DNA from: a virus
DNA: 22,148 nt
IMG/VR virus record: IMGVR_UViG_3300021085_000250
Location: 1-22,148 of that record
Direction: 5' to 3' (one strand)
A program made the translations under genes and the position numbers. The notes beneath the pieces were generated by a model that saw only the letters and a list, made by a program, of their open reading frames with translations, was not told the DNA's origin and searched no databases. Positions 8,278 through 14,560 of this stretch are shown here, piece after piece; the stretch's first letter is position 1; the number at the start of each line of letters is the position of its first letter.

Positions 8278-8301
8278 GGGCAGACCCCGAAGAGACTGCC
8301 C
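8278..8301 (-). terminator. Hairpin with TTCG tetraloop downstream of the D5-like gene
   Basis: On the minus strand GGGCAG pairs with CTGCCC, and after a T-T mismatch an inner C-T-C pairs with G-G-G around a TTCG loop. Only a short T run follows, so termination may be partial. It lies after the stop of the D5-like gene and before the helicase start, where it could lower helicase expression relative to the DNA-binding protein or protect the upstream mRNA end. Confidence 0.6.
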
Positions 8302-8321
8302 TTGAATTAAGCTAAAAAGGA

Positions 8322-9047
8322 TTAAGCTGACGCTTTTTCTTTCTTAGCTGCGCCATCATAGTCAGAGGCTGACAAACCACGGCGGGTAAGCATAGTCTTA
8401 ACACCACGAGCAGTTTTGCCAATAGATTCTGCGATAGCTTCAACAGTCATGCCACCGATGTCAGTAAGGTCTGCCAAAGGATCATCTTTCGAAGTGCCTT
8501 TAGTAGTTTCTTGACGTGGGATAGCATCAATGTCGCCTGAACGAAGCAAGCTAAGAGCTTTACCACGTACAGAGTTTACTGAACGGTCTAGTGCGTCAGC
8601 AATAGCTTCTACGAAAGCACCGTCTTGTACCATAGATACAAAAGTAGCTTCTTCGTCAGGGCTGTAAGTTCTTACAGACTCAACTTTAGGAGCTGGCTTA
8701 ACGTGACCAGTCAGTTCCATAGACAAGATTTTGCCTTGGATTGACTTAGCTGAGAAAGCGCCGCCTTCAAAGTTTTCAGCGATTTCAGCATAAGTATAAG
8801 TGCCGCTGTTGTCAGTTACGAAAGCTGACAAAGTAGCTTCTTGAGCATCGCTAAATGCGCGTGAAGCACTTGCAGAGGCAAGTTCTACGTCAAAACCCAT
8901 CTTGCGAAGTTTGCTAGATACGGAACGAGTAGAGGTTTCAAGTTGTTCAGCTACTTCTGCAACTGTTGCTTGAGAGACAGGTGATTCATCACCTACGAAA
9001 TTAGTAAGAGCATCGGTACGCTCATCAGTCCACTTAGGAAGTGCCAT
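8322..9047 (-). CDS. T5 D5-like DNA-binding protein with four HTH/Myb-like units
   Basis: The 241-aa protein is built from repeated small three-helix units, at about residues 5-52, 63-114, 127-173 and 192-227. Each has a conserved start (KWTDER, AFSDAQE, TYSPDEE), a central AIA/VAE helix, and a recognition-like helix (TRSVSSKLRKMG, AKSIQGKILS, VNSVRGKALS, ARGVKTMLTRRG). Such units resemble Myb/SANT or GcrA-like DNA-binding folds. Its size and position beside the split ligase match T5 D5, an abundant early DNA-binding protein. The start is the ATG at 9047, with GGAG six bases upstream; a TTG 12 bases further up covers that site and is rejected. Role is inferred: DNA binding linked to replication or transcription. 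Confidence 0.8.
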   Translation of the reverse strand: MALPKWTDERTDALTNFVGDESPVSQATVAEVAEQLETSTRSVSSKLRKMGFDVELASASASRAFSDAQEATLSAFVTDNSGTYTYAEIAENFEGGAFSAKSIQGKILSMELTGHVKPAPKVESVRTYSPDEEATFVSMVQDGAFVEAIADALDRSVNSVRGKALSLLRSGDIDAIPRQETTKGTSKDDPLADLTDIGGMTVEAIAESIGKTARGVKTMLTRRGLSASDYDGAAKKEKASA

Positions 9048-9048
9048 T

Positions 9049-9798
9049 TTATTCTCCAATAAAATCTAAAAGGTTAGTTATGATTTGAACGCCAGATTCT
9101 CTGGCTTTCTTAGTTTTAGCAGATTCGACTCCGCTTTCATTCACCAGGATTGTGACATCCTTGGTCAAACTTGATTTGACCACATAACCAAGCTCTTGCA
9201 ATATGTTTTGAGCCTCGGCTTTTGTCTTGAAACTCTTTAGCTTACCAGAGATACAGACTATACCGTGGGTTGTGGTTGTAGTTTGTGTTTTTGCAAATTT
9301 AAAACTAAAAGGTAACAAAGACACTTGATAATACTCGTCATGTATCCAGTTACACAAATTAGTAGATGCTTTCTCGCCTAGACCAGCTTTACGGCACACA
9401 TCGTAGTCTATTTCTTCAATGTCTTCGCAGACTTTCGAGAGTTTTTCCGAGGCTGATTTACCAATTAACGGTATGCTGAAAGCAGGAAGCAACACATTAA
9501 GTGGTGCAGTCCTAGATCGTTGCAACTCATCTACTAACTTGACGGCAAGACGATCTGAAGATAAGGCAAGGGAAATCTCTTCAAGAGACAAGTCGTAAAG
9601 TTCCTCAAGAGAAACAATATCTAACTTAGCTATAGTAGCTGGCCCTAAGCCTTTGATCTTCAGTGTCTTGGCAAAGTGCTCGATGAGTTTTGCAACTTTT
9701 TCTCCGCAATGCGGATTTTTACAATACAGAAGATGATTGACCGCTACAAGTACCGAGCTGCAACTTGGGCAAACTGTGGGTGCTTCTATTGTGGTCAT
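9049..9798 (-). CDS. ligB: NAD-dependent DNA ligase, small subunit (zinc finger, HhH, BRCT)
   Basis: This 249-aa protein is the C-terminal half of a bacterial-type LigA made as a separate polypeptide. A four-cysteine zinc finger (Cys10, Cys13, Cys26, Cys31) opens it, helix-hairpin-helix repeats follow (IKGLGPATIAKL at 48-59; IPLIGKSASEKL at 109-120), and a BRCT domain covers about 178-249 (ISGKLKSF). It has no adenylation site and must work with the large subunit encoded just upstream. A consensus promoter lies between the two halves, and GAGGAGA precedes the ATG. The D5-like ATG begins one base after its stop. Phage T5 also has its NAD ligase in two genes. Confidence 0.93.
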   Translation of the reverse strand: MTTIEAPTVCPSCSSVLVAVNHLLYCKNPHCGEKVAKLIEHFAKTLKIKGLGPATIAKLDIVSLEELYDLSLEEISLALSSDRLAVKLVDELQRSRTAPLNVLLPAFSIPLIGKSASEKLSKVCEDIEEIDYDVCRKAGLGEKASTNLCNWIHDEYYQVSLLPFSFKFAKTQTTTTTHGIVCISGKLKSFKTKAEAQNILQELGYVVKSSLTKDVTILVNESGVESAKTKKARESGVQIITNLLDFIGE

Positions 9799-9824
9799 GG
9801 TCTCTCCTCTGAAATTGAAAGTAT

Positions 9825-9853
9825 ATTATACGGAAATTTAAGATTTCTGTCAA
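9825..9853 (-). promoter_or_regulatory. Sigma70 promoter between the two ligase genes
   Basis: TTGACA at 9853-9848 and TATAAT at 9830-9825, spacer 17, with an AATAATTC tract upstream of the -35. Predicted start near 9818, about 20 bases before the ATG of the small ligase subunit. It would drive that subunit and the D5-like gene independently of the large subunit. Confidence 0.9.
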
Positions 9854-9871
9854 GAATTATTTTTCTTCATG

Positions 9872-10798
9872 TCAAACAGGTTCTACCCGTCTGACAATCC
9901 GAGGTATAATATCCCCAGACCTAATAACTTCTACATAACAACCGATTTCAAGGTTTAGATCACGAATGTACTCGATGTTGTGCAGTGTAGCACGAGACAC
10001 GTTAGCGCCATCAATAACTACAGGATCTAAAATAGCCACAGGACTTACGACCCCTGACTTTCCTAGCTGCCATACAACATCTTTCAATTGCGTCATCTCT
10101 CCTGCCTTGACTGATTTCAGGGCAAAAGCACCTCGAGGGTGATTCGCTGTATGTCCCAAGGCATCAAACTTTACGTTTGACTTAAGTCGAAACACGTCAC
10201 CATCCGTAGGATAGTCACTACAGTCGAATCGAGTTACTACATTGAAACCTAACTTGTGCAACTCTTCGAGAGCACAAGGGTATTTTGTAGTAAGATGAGG
10301 CGTAGCATCGTATGCCACAAAGACTAAGGGGCGAGTTTTAAACTCAGCAAGATCATTAAGACCAAGCGACCCCGAAGCGAAGTTGCGGGCGTTTGCTATA
10401 CCATAAGGAGCAACTACTTCACCAGTAATCTGAACCAGGTTAGTATTACTAATCTGATTAGGTACTAGTGTAGCCATCTTATCAGTGATGTCTCTGCCTT
10501 GTATGCCGTCACCTCTCGTAAGAGCTAACTGGAGAAAACCCTCAACATACAACAGAGAAACTGCCGCTCCGTCTAACTTAGGAGTTTGAATGCACTCAGA
10601 GATATCTAAAGGAGCTTCGTGGATGTTAAAGCATTTTTGCAAACTGTACATACGATGAGCATGAGAAACCGCATCAGTTACTTGGTAACCAACTCGATTG
10701 TATTGATGCTTGGTCGCAAGAAGATCAAACTCTTCATCACTAAGAATCGGAGTACCTTCATAGTACAACTTACTTGCTCTGTCCAAAAATTCGTGCAT
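9872..10798 (-). CDS. ligA: NAD-dependent DNA ligase, large subunit (adenylation and OB domains)
   Basis: The 308-aa protein is the catalytic half of an NAD-dependent ligase that seals nicks in phage DNA. A compact Ia region for NAD binding contains YYEGTPILSDEEFD (residues 12-25). The adenylated lysine is Lys74 in KLDG, motif III is TGEVV at 125-129, and the HPRGAFALK segment is at 220-228. The OB domain has VSPVAILDPV and VSRATLHN (251-274), then IGCYVEVIRSGDIIPRIV (285-302), close to the LigA pattern. It ends where the zinc finger of a one-chain LigA would begin. AGGAGA precedes the ATG, about 20 bases after a predicted transcription start. Confidence 0.95.
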   Translation of the reverse strand: MHEFLDRASKLYYEGTPILSDEEFDLLATKHQYNRVGYQVTDAVSHAHRMYSLQKCFNIHEAPLDISECIQTPKLDGAAVSLLYVEGFLQLALTRGDGIQGRDITDKMATLVPNQISNTNLVQITGEVVAPYGIANARNFASGSLGLNDLAEFKTRPLVFVAYDATPHLTTKYPCALEELHKLGFNVVTRFDCSDYPTDGDVFRLKSNVKFDALGHTANHPRGAFALKSVKAGEMTQLKDVVWQLGKSGVVSPVAILDPVVIDGANVSRATLHNIEYIRDLNLEIGCYVEVIRSGDIIPRIVRRVEPV

Positions 10799-10823
10799 AG
10801 TATTCTCCTAAATAAGAAAGTAT

Positions 10824-10852
10824 ATTATACGGAATTTCAGGAAGATTGTCAA
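10824..10852 (-). promoter_or_regulatory. Sigma70 promoter for the large ligase subunit
   Basis: TTGACA at 10852-10847 and TATAAT at 10829-10824 with a 17-base spacer, preceded by AATAGTTC. The region from -20 to +5 closely resembles the promoter between the ligase genes (both have TTCCG before TATAAT and ATACTTTC after it). Predicted start near 10817. Confidence 0.9.
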
Positions 10853-10855
10853 GAA

Positions 10856-11155
10856 CTATTTATAGAGATCCTGAATTAGATCTGAAAAATGTTCTTCTAT
10901 TAGTTGCTTTGATTCCGCTAGAGATAGTATTTCTATTAGCCCTGCAAAAAGTTCCTTTGAGTTAGATAGATCAAGAGGCATTGCCACACCCTCAGGTGTA
11001 GGTTTCCACTCTTCGTCAAAGTCCAAGTAATACTTTCGTAAATGGATATACTCTATATTACGAAAGGTATTAATTGTTAATCTTATCTGTACTTCTTTTA
11101 CTTCATCGTAATGAATAACTCGAGAGTATGCTTCGGGGGCTTGGTGTAATTCCAT
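10856..11155 (-). CDS. PC4 (transcriptional coactivator p15)-like ssDNA-binding protein
   Basis: Residues 21-80 of this 99-aa protein follow the PC4 pattern: EVQIRLTINTFRNIEYIHLR, then KYYLDFDEEWKPTPEGVAMP, then a helix through about 80. PC4-fold proteins form dimers that bind single-stranded or melted DNA; bacterial and phage members are linked to transcription and recombination. T5-like phages carry a related protein, as I recall. The ATG shares a base with the upstream stop (TAATG) and has AGGAG just upstream. Its stop is next to the large-ligase promoter. Assignment rests on the motif pattern alone, with moderate confidence. Confidence 0.65.
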   Translation of the reverse strand: MELHQAPEAYSRVIHYDEVKEVQIRLTINTFRNIEYIHLRKYYLDFDEEWKPTPEGVAMPLDLSNSKELFAGLIEILSLAESKQLIEEHFSDLIQDLYK

Positions 11156-11430
11156 TATCTCCTGCCTTCGTTCTTAAGAACGGAAGCAAGAGGAACTACA
11201 CTAGACACGTTTGCAGGTCTTAGTAATCGGTATGAATCTGTATCCCAACAGAAGAAAAGTAATGTATCTGCAGTTTCCTTTGCCCTATTCTTTTTCTTTT
11301 GGATGTAGGGAGTTGAGAAGTCTAAAGTACAAACATTGTACTTCAGTTTTTTGGAGTGCTCACTACGATAAGTAATAATGGCGTCTCCATAGTCGTGCAC
11401 TAATCGTGCCAGTTCTTGCTTTTTCACTTT
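11155..11430 (-). CDS. Phage protein of unknown function, about 91 aa
   Basis: The body has a patterned segment, LARLVHDYGDAIITYRSEHS, then KKLKYNVCTLDFSTPYIQKK, which I believe recurs in other phages without a known role. It is basic and soluble. Two starts are possible: GTG at 11430, which has AAGGAG five bases upstream, and TTG at 11454, which adds eight residues (LNYYQGAK) but has a poor ribosome binding site. I chose the GTG on that basis, but the longer form cannot be excluded. It lies beyond a hairpin that follows the upstream HTH gene, so it is probably expressed by read-through. Confidence 0.7.
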   Translation of the reverse strand, partial: KVKKQELARLVHDYGDAIITYRSEHSKKLKYNVCTLDFSTPYIQKKKNRAKETADTLLFFCWDTDSYRLLRPANVSSVVPLASVLKNEGRR

Positions 11431-11504
11431 AGCTCCTTGGTAGTAATTCAGCAATCTTTATTGTGAATGTACTTACTGCGAGGTGCTTTTGCTAGATACA
11501 AGAA

Positions 11505-11533
11505 TACCCCGCTAGCCGAAACTAGCAGGGGTA
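11505..11533 (-). terminator. Hairpin downstream of the 148-aa HTH gene
   Basis: On the minus strand TACCCC, T, GCTAG pairs with CTAGC, GGGGTA around the loop TTTCGG, with one bulged T. A T-rich stretch (ATTCTTG) follows. It begins ten bases after the stop of the HTH gene and would terminate or attenuate its transcript, or shield the 3' end. Confidence 0.65.
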
Positions 11534-11542
11534 CTTGAGGAC

Positions 11543-11989
11543 TTAACCTTCGTTAATTGCTTGAATTACTTTGGTAAAGTACTGAGATGCTTTACCAGTC
11601 AGTTTAGCGATGATTTCTTCATCAGCTTCTTGACCTGCATCTCCTAGTGCGGCAATAAGAGCGTCTGCAGCTGCTGCTTTAGATACTCGTGTACTACCAC
11701 CACCATTAGACCCGCCGCTAGATTTAGCTGCAGGGGTTTTCTTAACATAAACGCCAGCTTTTGTTAAGATCATACGAACACCATTAGGTGATTCGTCTAG
11801 TTCTTCTGCAATATCTTTCACAATCTCCATACTGGTCTCTGGAGTTGGTTCTGCTTCTTCGTACATTGATACTGCTTGTGCTTTTTTATCGTCGTCCCAA
11901 GCCACTTTTCGTGTCCTCTTGTTAGGGTTTTTGTTTCCTGGGCAGTCACCCAGAGCTTTAAGTTGTTGACTATAGAATCTGTCGCCCAT
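11543..11989 (-). CDS. HTH DNA-binding protein related to the D5-like repeats, 148 aa
   Basis: Residues 29-83 form one HTH-type unit. The segment VKDIAEELDESPNGVRMILT matches the fourth unit of the D5-like protein (VEAIAESIGKTARGVKTMLT) closely enough to suggest common descent. A flexible Gly/Ser/Asn linker spans about 86-99, and a helical C-terminal domain covers 102-148. The ATG has AGGA upstream and lies about 20 bases after the predicted start of a promoter, so the gene has its own promoter and its own 3' hairpin and is probably well expressed. Likely a DNA-binding regulator or nucleoid-type protein; the target is unknown. Confidence 0.78.
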   Translation of the reverse strand: MGDRFYSQQLKALGDCPGNKNPNKRTRKVAWDDDKKAQAVSMYEEAEPTPETSMEIVKDIAEELDESPNGVRMILTKAGVYVKKTPAAKSSGGSNGGGSTRVSKAAAADALIAALGDAGQEADEEIIAKLTGKASQYFTKVIQAINEG

Positions 11990-12015
11990 AGCTTCCTCTC
12001 ATATTTTGAAAAACT

Positions 12016-12044
12016 ATTATCGCAAAATATAACCATAATGTCAA
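12016..12044 (-). promoter_or_regulatory. Sigma70 promoter for the 148-aa HTH gene
   Basis: TTGACA at 12044-12039 and GATAAT at 12021-12016, spacer 17, preceded by an A/T-rich tract. This is the only one of the ten promoters whose -10 departs from TATAAT. Predicted start near 12009. Confidence 0.85.
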
Positions 12045-12054
12045 GTAATATTTT

Positions 12055-12774
12055 TTACAACCTTTCAATTCTTACCCCGTAATCTCGCAAATGTTCTAGC
12101 TTGCATAATTCGTAGGCAGGTGCAAAGGCAGAAAAACCACCTTGTGTTACATTTGAAAAGAAAGTATCATCGCTCTCAACCTTCTGTTTCACATAGATTG
12201 CATATACAGGACAGCCGTATTTACTTTCATAGTCAGTATTTCCTAGACCAGGTTTACTTGCCACATACTCTGGAGTGAGTCGCTCTCTTACTTCTACAGC
12301 GGCATGGTATGTTGCCGACCACGCAGTCTCTCCGTTTGCGTAGTCTTCGGACAAACACTCGTCTGGATAGTAGTGAGGGTCTAGTCTTTCTTCTTTGGAG
12401 TTCGGTCTTTGTGGGACTCCAACTCTTTCAAGAATAGATCGTACAAAGGATGCACTTCTGAAGAGTGACTTGCTGATATCTGTGATAGTATCTCCTGTGA
12501 GGTAGCTTTCACACGCTTCAGCGATTTCTTCGCGTGACGCTGGACGACCCCGCAGAGACTGCTTTCGTTTTTTGACATATGCTTTTCTATCCTCATAGTC
12601 CTCAATAATCTTATTTAGCCTAGTTGTATTATAGGCTATGTTTAGAATATCACAGGCTTCCTTTTTGGTTATAGGTTTCTCCGAAGAACTGGGGTTTAGA
12701 AGTGCTATCACCTTCTCGATGTTTTGATTCGATAAGTTCTCGTAACTCTTTTTCTTTACTGTTGTTCTCGCCAT
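12055..12774 (-). CDS. Probable DNA-binding protein with two HTH regions, 239 aa
   Basis: The N-terminal half is basic and helical. One HTH-like region is at 34-58 (ITKKEACDILNIAYNTTRLN) and a second at about 80-121 (EIAEACESYLTGDTITDISK then SASFVRSILERVGVP), joined by a Lys/Arg-rich stretch (KKRKQSLRGRP at 68-78). The second half, rich in Tyr, Glu and aromatic residues, has no motif I recognise. The protein is likely a sequence-specific DNA- or RNA-binding regulator. Its first 125 bases overlap the end of the diphosphohydrolase gene in another frame; no good alternative start is seen downstream. Function beyond nucleic-acid binding is unknown. Confidence 0.75.
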   Translation of the reverse strand: MARTTVKKKSYENLSNQNIEKVIALLNPSSSEKPITKKEACDILNIAYNTTRLNKIIEDYEDRKAYVKKRKQSLRGRPASREEIAEACESYLTGDTITDISKSLFRSASFVRSILERVGVPQRPNSKEERLDPHYYPDECLSEDYANGETAWSATYHAAVEVRERLTPEYVASKPGLGNTDYESKYGCPVYAIYVKQKVESDDTFFSNVTQGGFSAFAPAYELCKLEHLRDYGVRIERL

Positions 12775-13051
12775 TCTCTAACTCCAATTCTAGTTTAAAC
12801 ATCAAGCAGCAAATAGCGTGTGCTAGATGTGAATAATTTGTTTCTGGGTCTTGTAGCTCGCCACCCATGTGGGCGAATATGTGCCGTAGTGCACCGCTTG
12901 TGTAACGCTTCTGTGCATTCTCTAACTTACGCCAGTTTTCTTCGTCATACTTCTGTGCTCCGAAAGTCAATACTTTTGCTACTTCAAGCGTAGCATTAGG
13001 AGGCAGAAGGTGCATTTTCGGCTTCTCACTATCAAACTTCCTGCCTTCCAT
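12650..13051 (-). CDS. Probable dATP/dGTP diphosphohydrolase (DUF5664-type, MazG-like)
   Basis: The 133-aa protein starts MEGRKFDSEKPKMHLLPP, then AKVLTFGAQKYDEENWRK, SGALRHIFAHMGGELQDPET and SHLAHAICCLMF, the pattern of the phage family named for dATP/dGTP diphosphohydrolase activity. Such enzymes hydrolyse deoxynucleoside triphosphates to monophosphates and adjust the pool for phage replication. ATG at 13051 overlaps the previous stop (TAATG) and has GAGGA nine bases upstream; an upstream GTG at 13078 is rejected. No PurZ gene is seen here, so there is no sign of a 2-aminoadenine genome. The last 30 or so residues are not part of the family core and overlap the next gene by 125 bases. Confidence 0.78.
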   Translation of the reverse strand: MEGRKFDSEKPKMHLLPPNATLEVAKVLTFGAQKYDEENWRKLENAQKRYTSGALRHIFAHMGGELQDPETNYSHLAHAICCLMFKLELELENGENNSKEKELRELIESKHREGDSTSKPQFFGETYNQKGSL

Positions 13052-13263
13052 TAAAATGTTTCCTCGATGCTCAGGCACTCATTAGGCTTAAAGTTGTAGC
13101 CTATTGCCTTCATAAAAGTTTCAAGCACCTCAACCATATCGTCTCGTGATAAGTCTTTCTCCATCACATCAATGCAGATGCGAGTGTTTACAGAGGTTAC
13201 ACTTTCATATGGGTAAGAAATTAACTGTACGTGTGGTTTTTCTGTAGCTGGTTTAAGCATCAT
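13051..13263 (-). CDS. Small phage protein of unknown function, 70 aa
   Basis: The sequence has the form MLKPATEKPHVQLISYPYES, then a beta-like stretch, then a helix with VEVLETFMKAIGYNFKP. I recall similar small proteins in phages of many types but no known function. It overlaps the ThyX end by about 11 bases and its stop is coupled to the diphosphohydrolase start (TAATG), so it is translated with these nucleotide-metabolism genes. Two consecutive ATG codons open the frame; either may be used. Confidence 0.75.
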   Translation of the reverse strand: MMLKPATEKPHVQLISYPYESVTSVNTRICIDVMEKDLSRDDMVEVLETFMKAIGYNFKPNECLSIEETF

Positions 13264-13900
13264 GTATAAACTCCTGTATCATAGGGAAGAAAGGTTCGAT
13301 TACATAGGCACACTGCTTTGCAATATCCATATGCTCTTTCTGTGTGCCTGGGGTAGTTCGTACATCTATGTAGTGAATCCAAGAACGTATTGTGCCCTGC
13401 ATATACAAACGAGTCTTTGTTAGACCTTCTGGAAGTACAGCACGAGCCTGTTCTTTGGCTATACCGTTCTCCAGTGCCCAGTTATAAGCTGCACTTGCTG
13501 ATTCAATTACTTTCTGCTGTTGTGCTACCCAGTGTTGGTGTAGTAATTCATCATCACTTTCAATACTGTTCTGACGATTCTTGGCATCTTGTAGTCTGGT
13601 TTCTCGTACTACATACGGATAGCCTTGCTCGTCTGGGTTAGCGTATCTTTGGCTAAACTCTTGAAAAGCAAAACTTCGATGCCGTACTATCTGATGTGCA
13701 ATGTCTCGAGTCGTATTGATCTCGATTGCAACACTCGCCATCTCAAAAGGAGACCAGTGTTTGTGTTTAATGAGATACCGAATCAGTTTCTCATTTGTCT
13801 CTGTATTGTTCTGGTTGCTAGGATTAGATACTCTAGCCATATACGCAATATCATATAAGATATTAGGCGAAGATGTTGATATAAGTTTTACTTGGCTCAT
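13253..13900 (-). CDS. thyX: FAD-dependent thymidylate synthase ThyX
   Basis: The 215-aa protein makes dTMP from dUMP using methylenetetrahydrofolate, with FAD and NADPH. The ThyX motif is at residues 73-86 as RHRSFAFQEFSQRY, matching RHRxxSxNExSxRY with substitutions at the Ser and Asn positions. A second family segment, EQARAVLPEGLTKTRLYMQG, follows at about 149-168, then TIRSWIHYI, which carries residues for dUMP binding. The length is normal. It supplies thymidine for phage DNA synthesis and lies beside the diphosphohydrolase. The ATG overlaps the previous stop (ATGA). Confidence 0.96.
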   Translation of the reverse strand: MSQVKLISTSSPNILYDIAYMARVSNPSNQNNTETNEKLIRYLIKHKHWSPFEMASVAIEINTTRDIAHQIVRHRSFAFQEFSQRYANPDEQGYPYVVRETRLQDAKNRQNSIESDDELLHQHWVAQQQKVIESASAAYNWALENGIAKEQARAVLPEGLTKTRLYMQGTIRSWIHYIDVRTTPGTQKEHMDIAKQCAYVIEPFFPMIQEFIHDA

Positions 13901-14496
13901 TTAGCTGTGATCCTTTTCTCGTAGTCTGCGTAGTCCTCGTTCCACCAGTCGGGTTTTGATCTGTGCGACCAAACGGCAAAGGTAGCTTTGTCGAGGTGAT
14001 AATAGTCTCGATAAGACTGAATTGGGTTGTCGTAATCTTTAAGCTCGTCTGGCATTGCTAGTCCGAACTCTGTGAATCCTCGTCTTGGTAGATTCCGTGG
14101 CTCTGGTAGCTTGTTAACCACTTCCACAATCGACTTGTGTTGTTTCGCATAGCGATAATGATATTCGTCATTAAGAGCGTTACCATAACAGTGTGTCCAT
14201 TCAAAATTGTCTAGCGATGAGCGTACCCAGATAGTGCAAGGGTGATTGTACATCATCGGTAGATACGGGGTTAGTGGTCGTTCTTCCATAGGAAGGTGTT
14301 TGATTTCTTTCTTCAAAGCATTCAAGTGATCACGCTCGTCTTTCTCAAGAGCGCGAGGTACAAACCCTAGATGCTCGTCTACCCAGATAGCAGTACACAA
14401 TAGCTGTGCTACTTCTAGGGGCATTTTTACAATGTGCTTGTCAACGTGATACTCGGCACACTTGTCGAGGTCTTGGTCAAGGTAAAATAAATTCAA
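13897..14496 (-). CDS. Conserved phage protein of unknown function, 199 aa
   Basis: The N-terminus (NLFYLDQDLDKCAEYHVDKH, then IVKMPLEVAQLL) and later segments (YNHPCTIWVRSSLDNFEWTH; GFTEFGLAMPDELKD) are strongly patterned with His, Asp and Trp. I recall the family as widespread in tailed phages but without a settled function. The invariant-looking His/Asp residues in the first 25 positions suggest metal binding or catalysis. The start is TTG at 14496, with GGAGA six bases upstream, about 20 bases after the predicted start of the promoter at 14524-14552. It opens the unit that leads into ThyX. Confidence 0.82.
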   Translation of the reverse strand: MNLFYLDQDLDKCAEYHVDKHIVKMPLEVAQLLCTAIWVDEHLGFVPRALEKDERDHLNALKKEIKHLPMEERPLTPYLPMMYNHPCTIWVRSSLDNFEWTHCYGNALNDEYHYRYAKQHKSIVEVVNKLPEPRNLPRRGFTEFGLAMPDELKDYDNPIQSYRDYYHLDKATFAVWSHRSKPDWWNEDYADYEKRITAK

Positions 14497-14523
14497 TGGT
14501 ATTCTCCGTAAATTTAGACAACT

Positions 14524-14552
14524 ATTATACTAAACTTCAAGGAGAGAGTCAA
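14524..14552 (-). promoter_or_regulatory. Sigma70 promoter for the thyX unit
   Basis: TTGACT at 14552-14547 and TATAAT at 14529-14524 with a 17-base spacer, preceded by AATAGTTC. Predicted start near 14517. It lies just after the stop of the GT29-like gene and divides the glycosyltransferase unit from the nucleotide-metabolism unit. Confidence 0.9.
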
Positions 14553-14560
14553 GAACTATT

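Noticed and set aside
12650-13051. Evidence for a 2-aminoadenine (Z) genome from the diphosphohydrolase
   Set aside because: The enzyme family also occurs in phages with normal adenine, and no PurZ gene is in the window.
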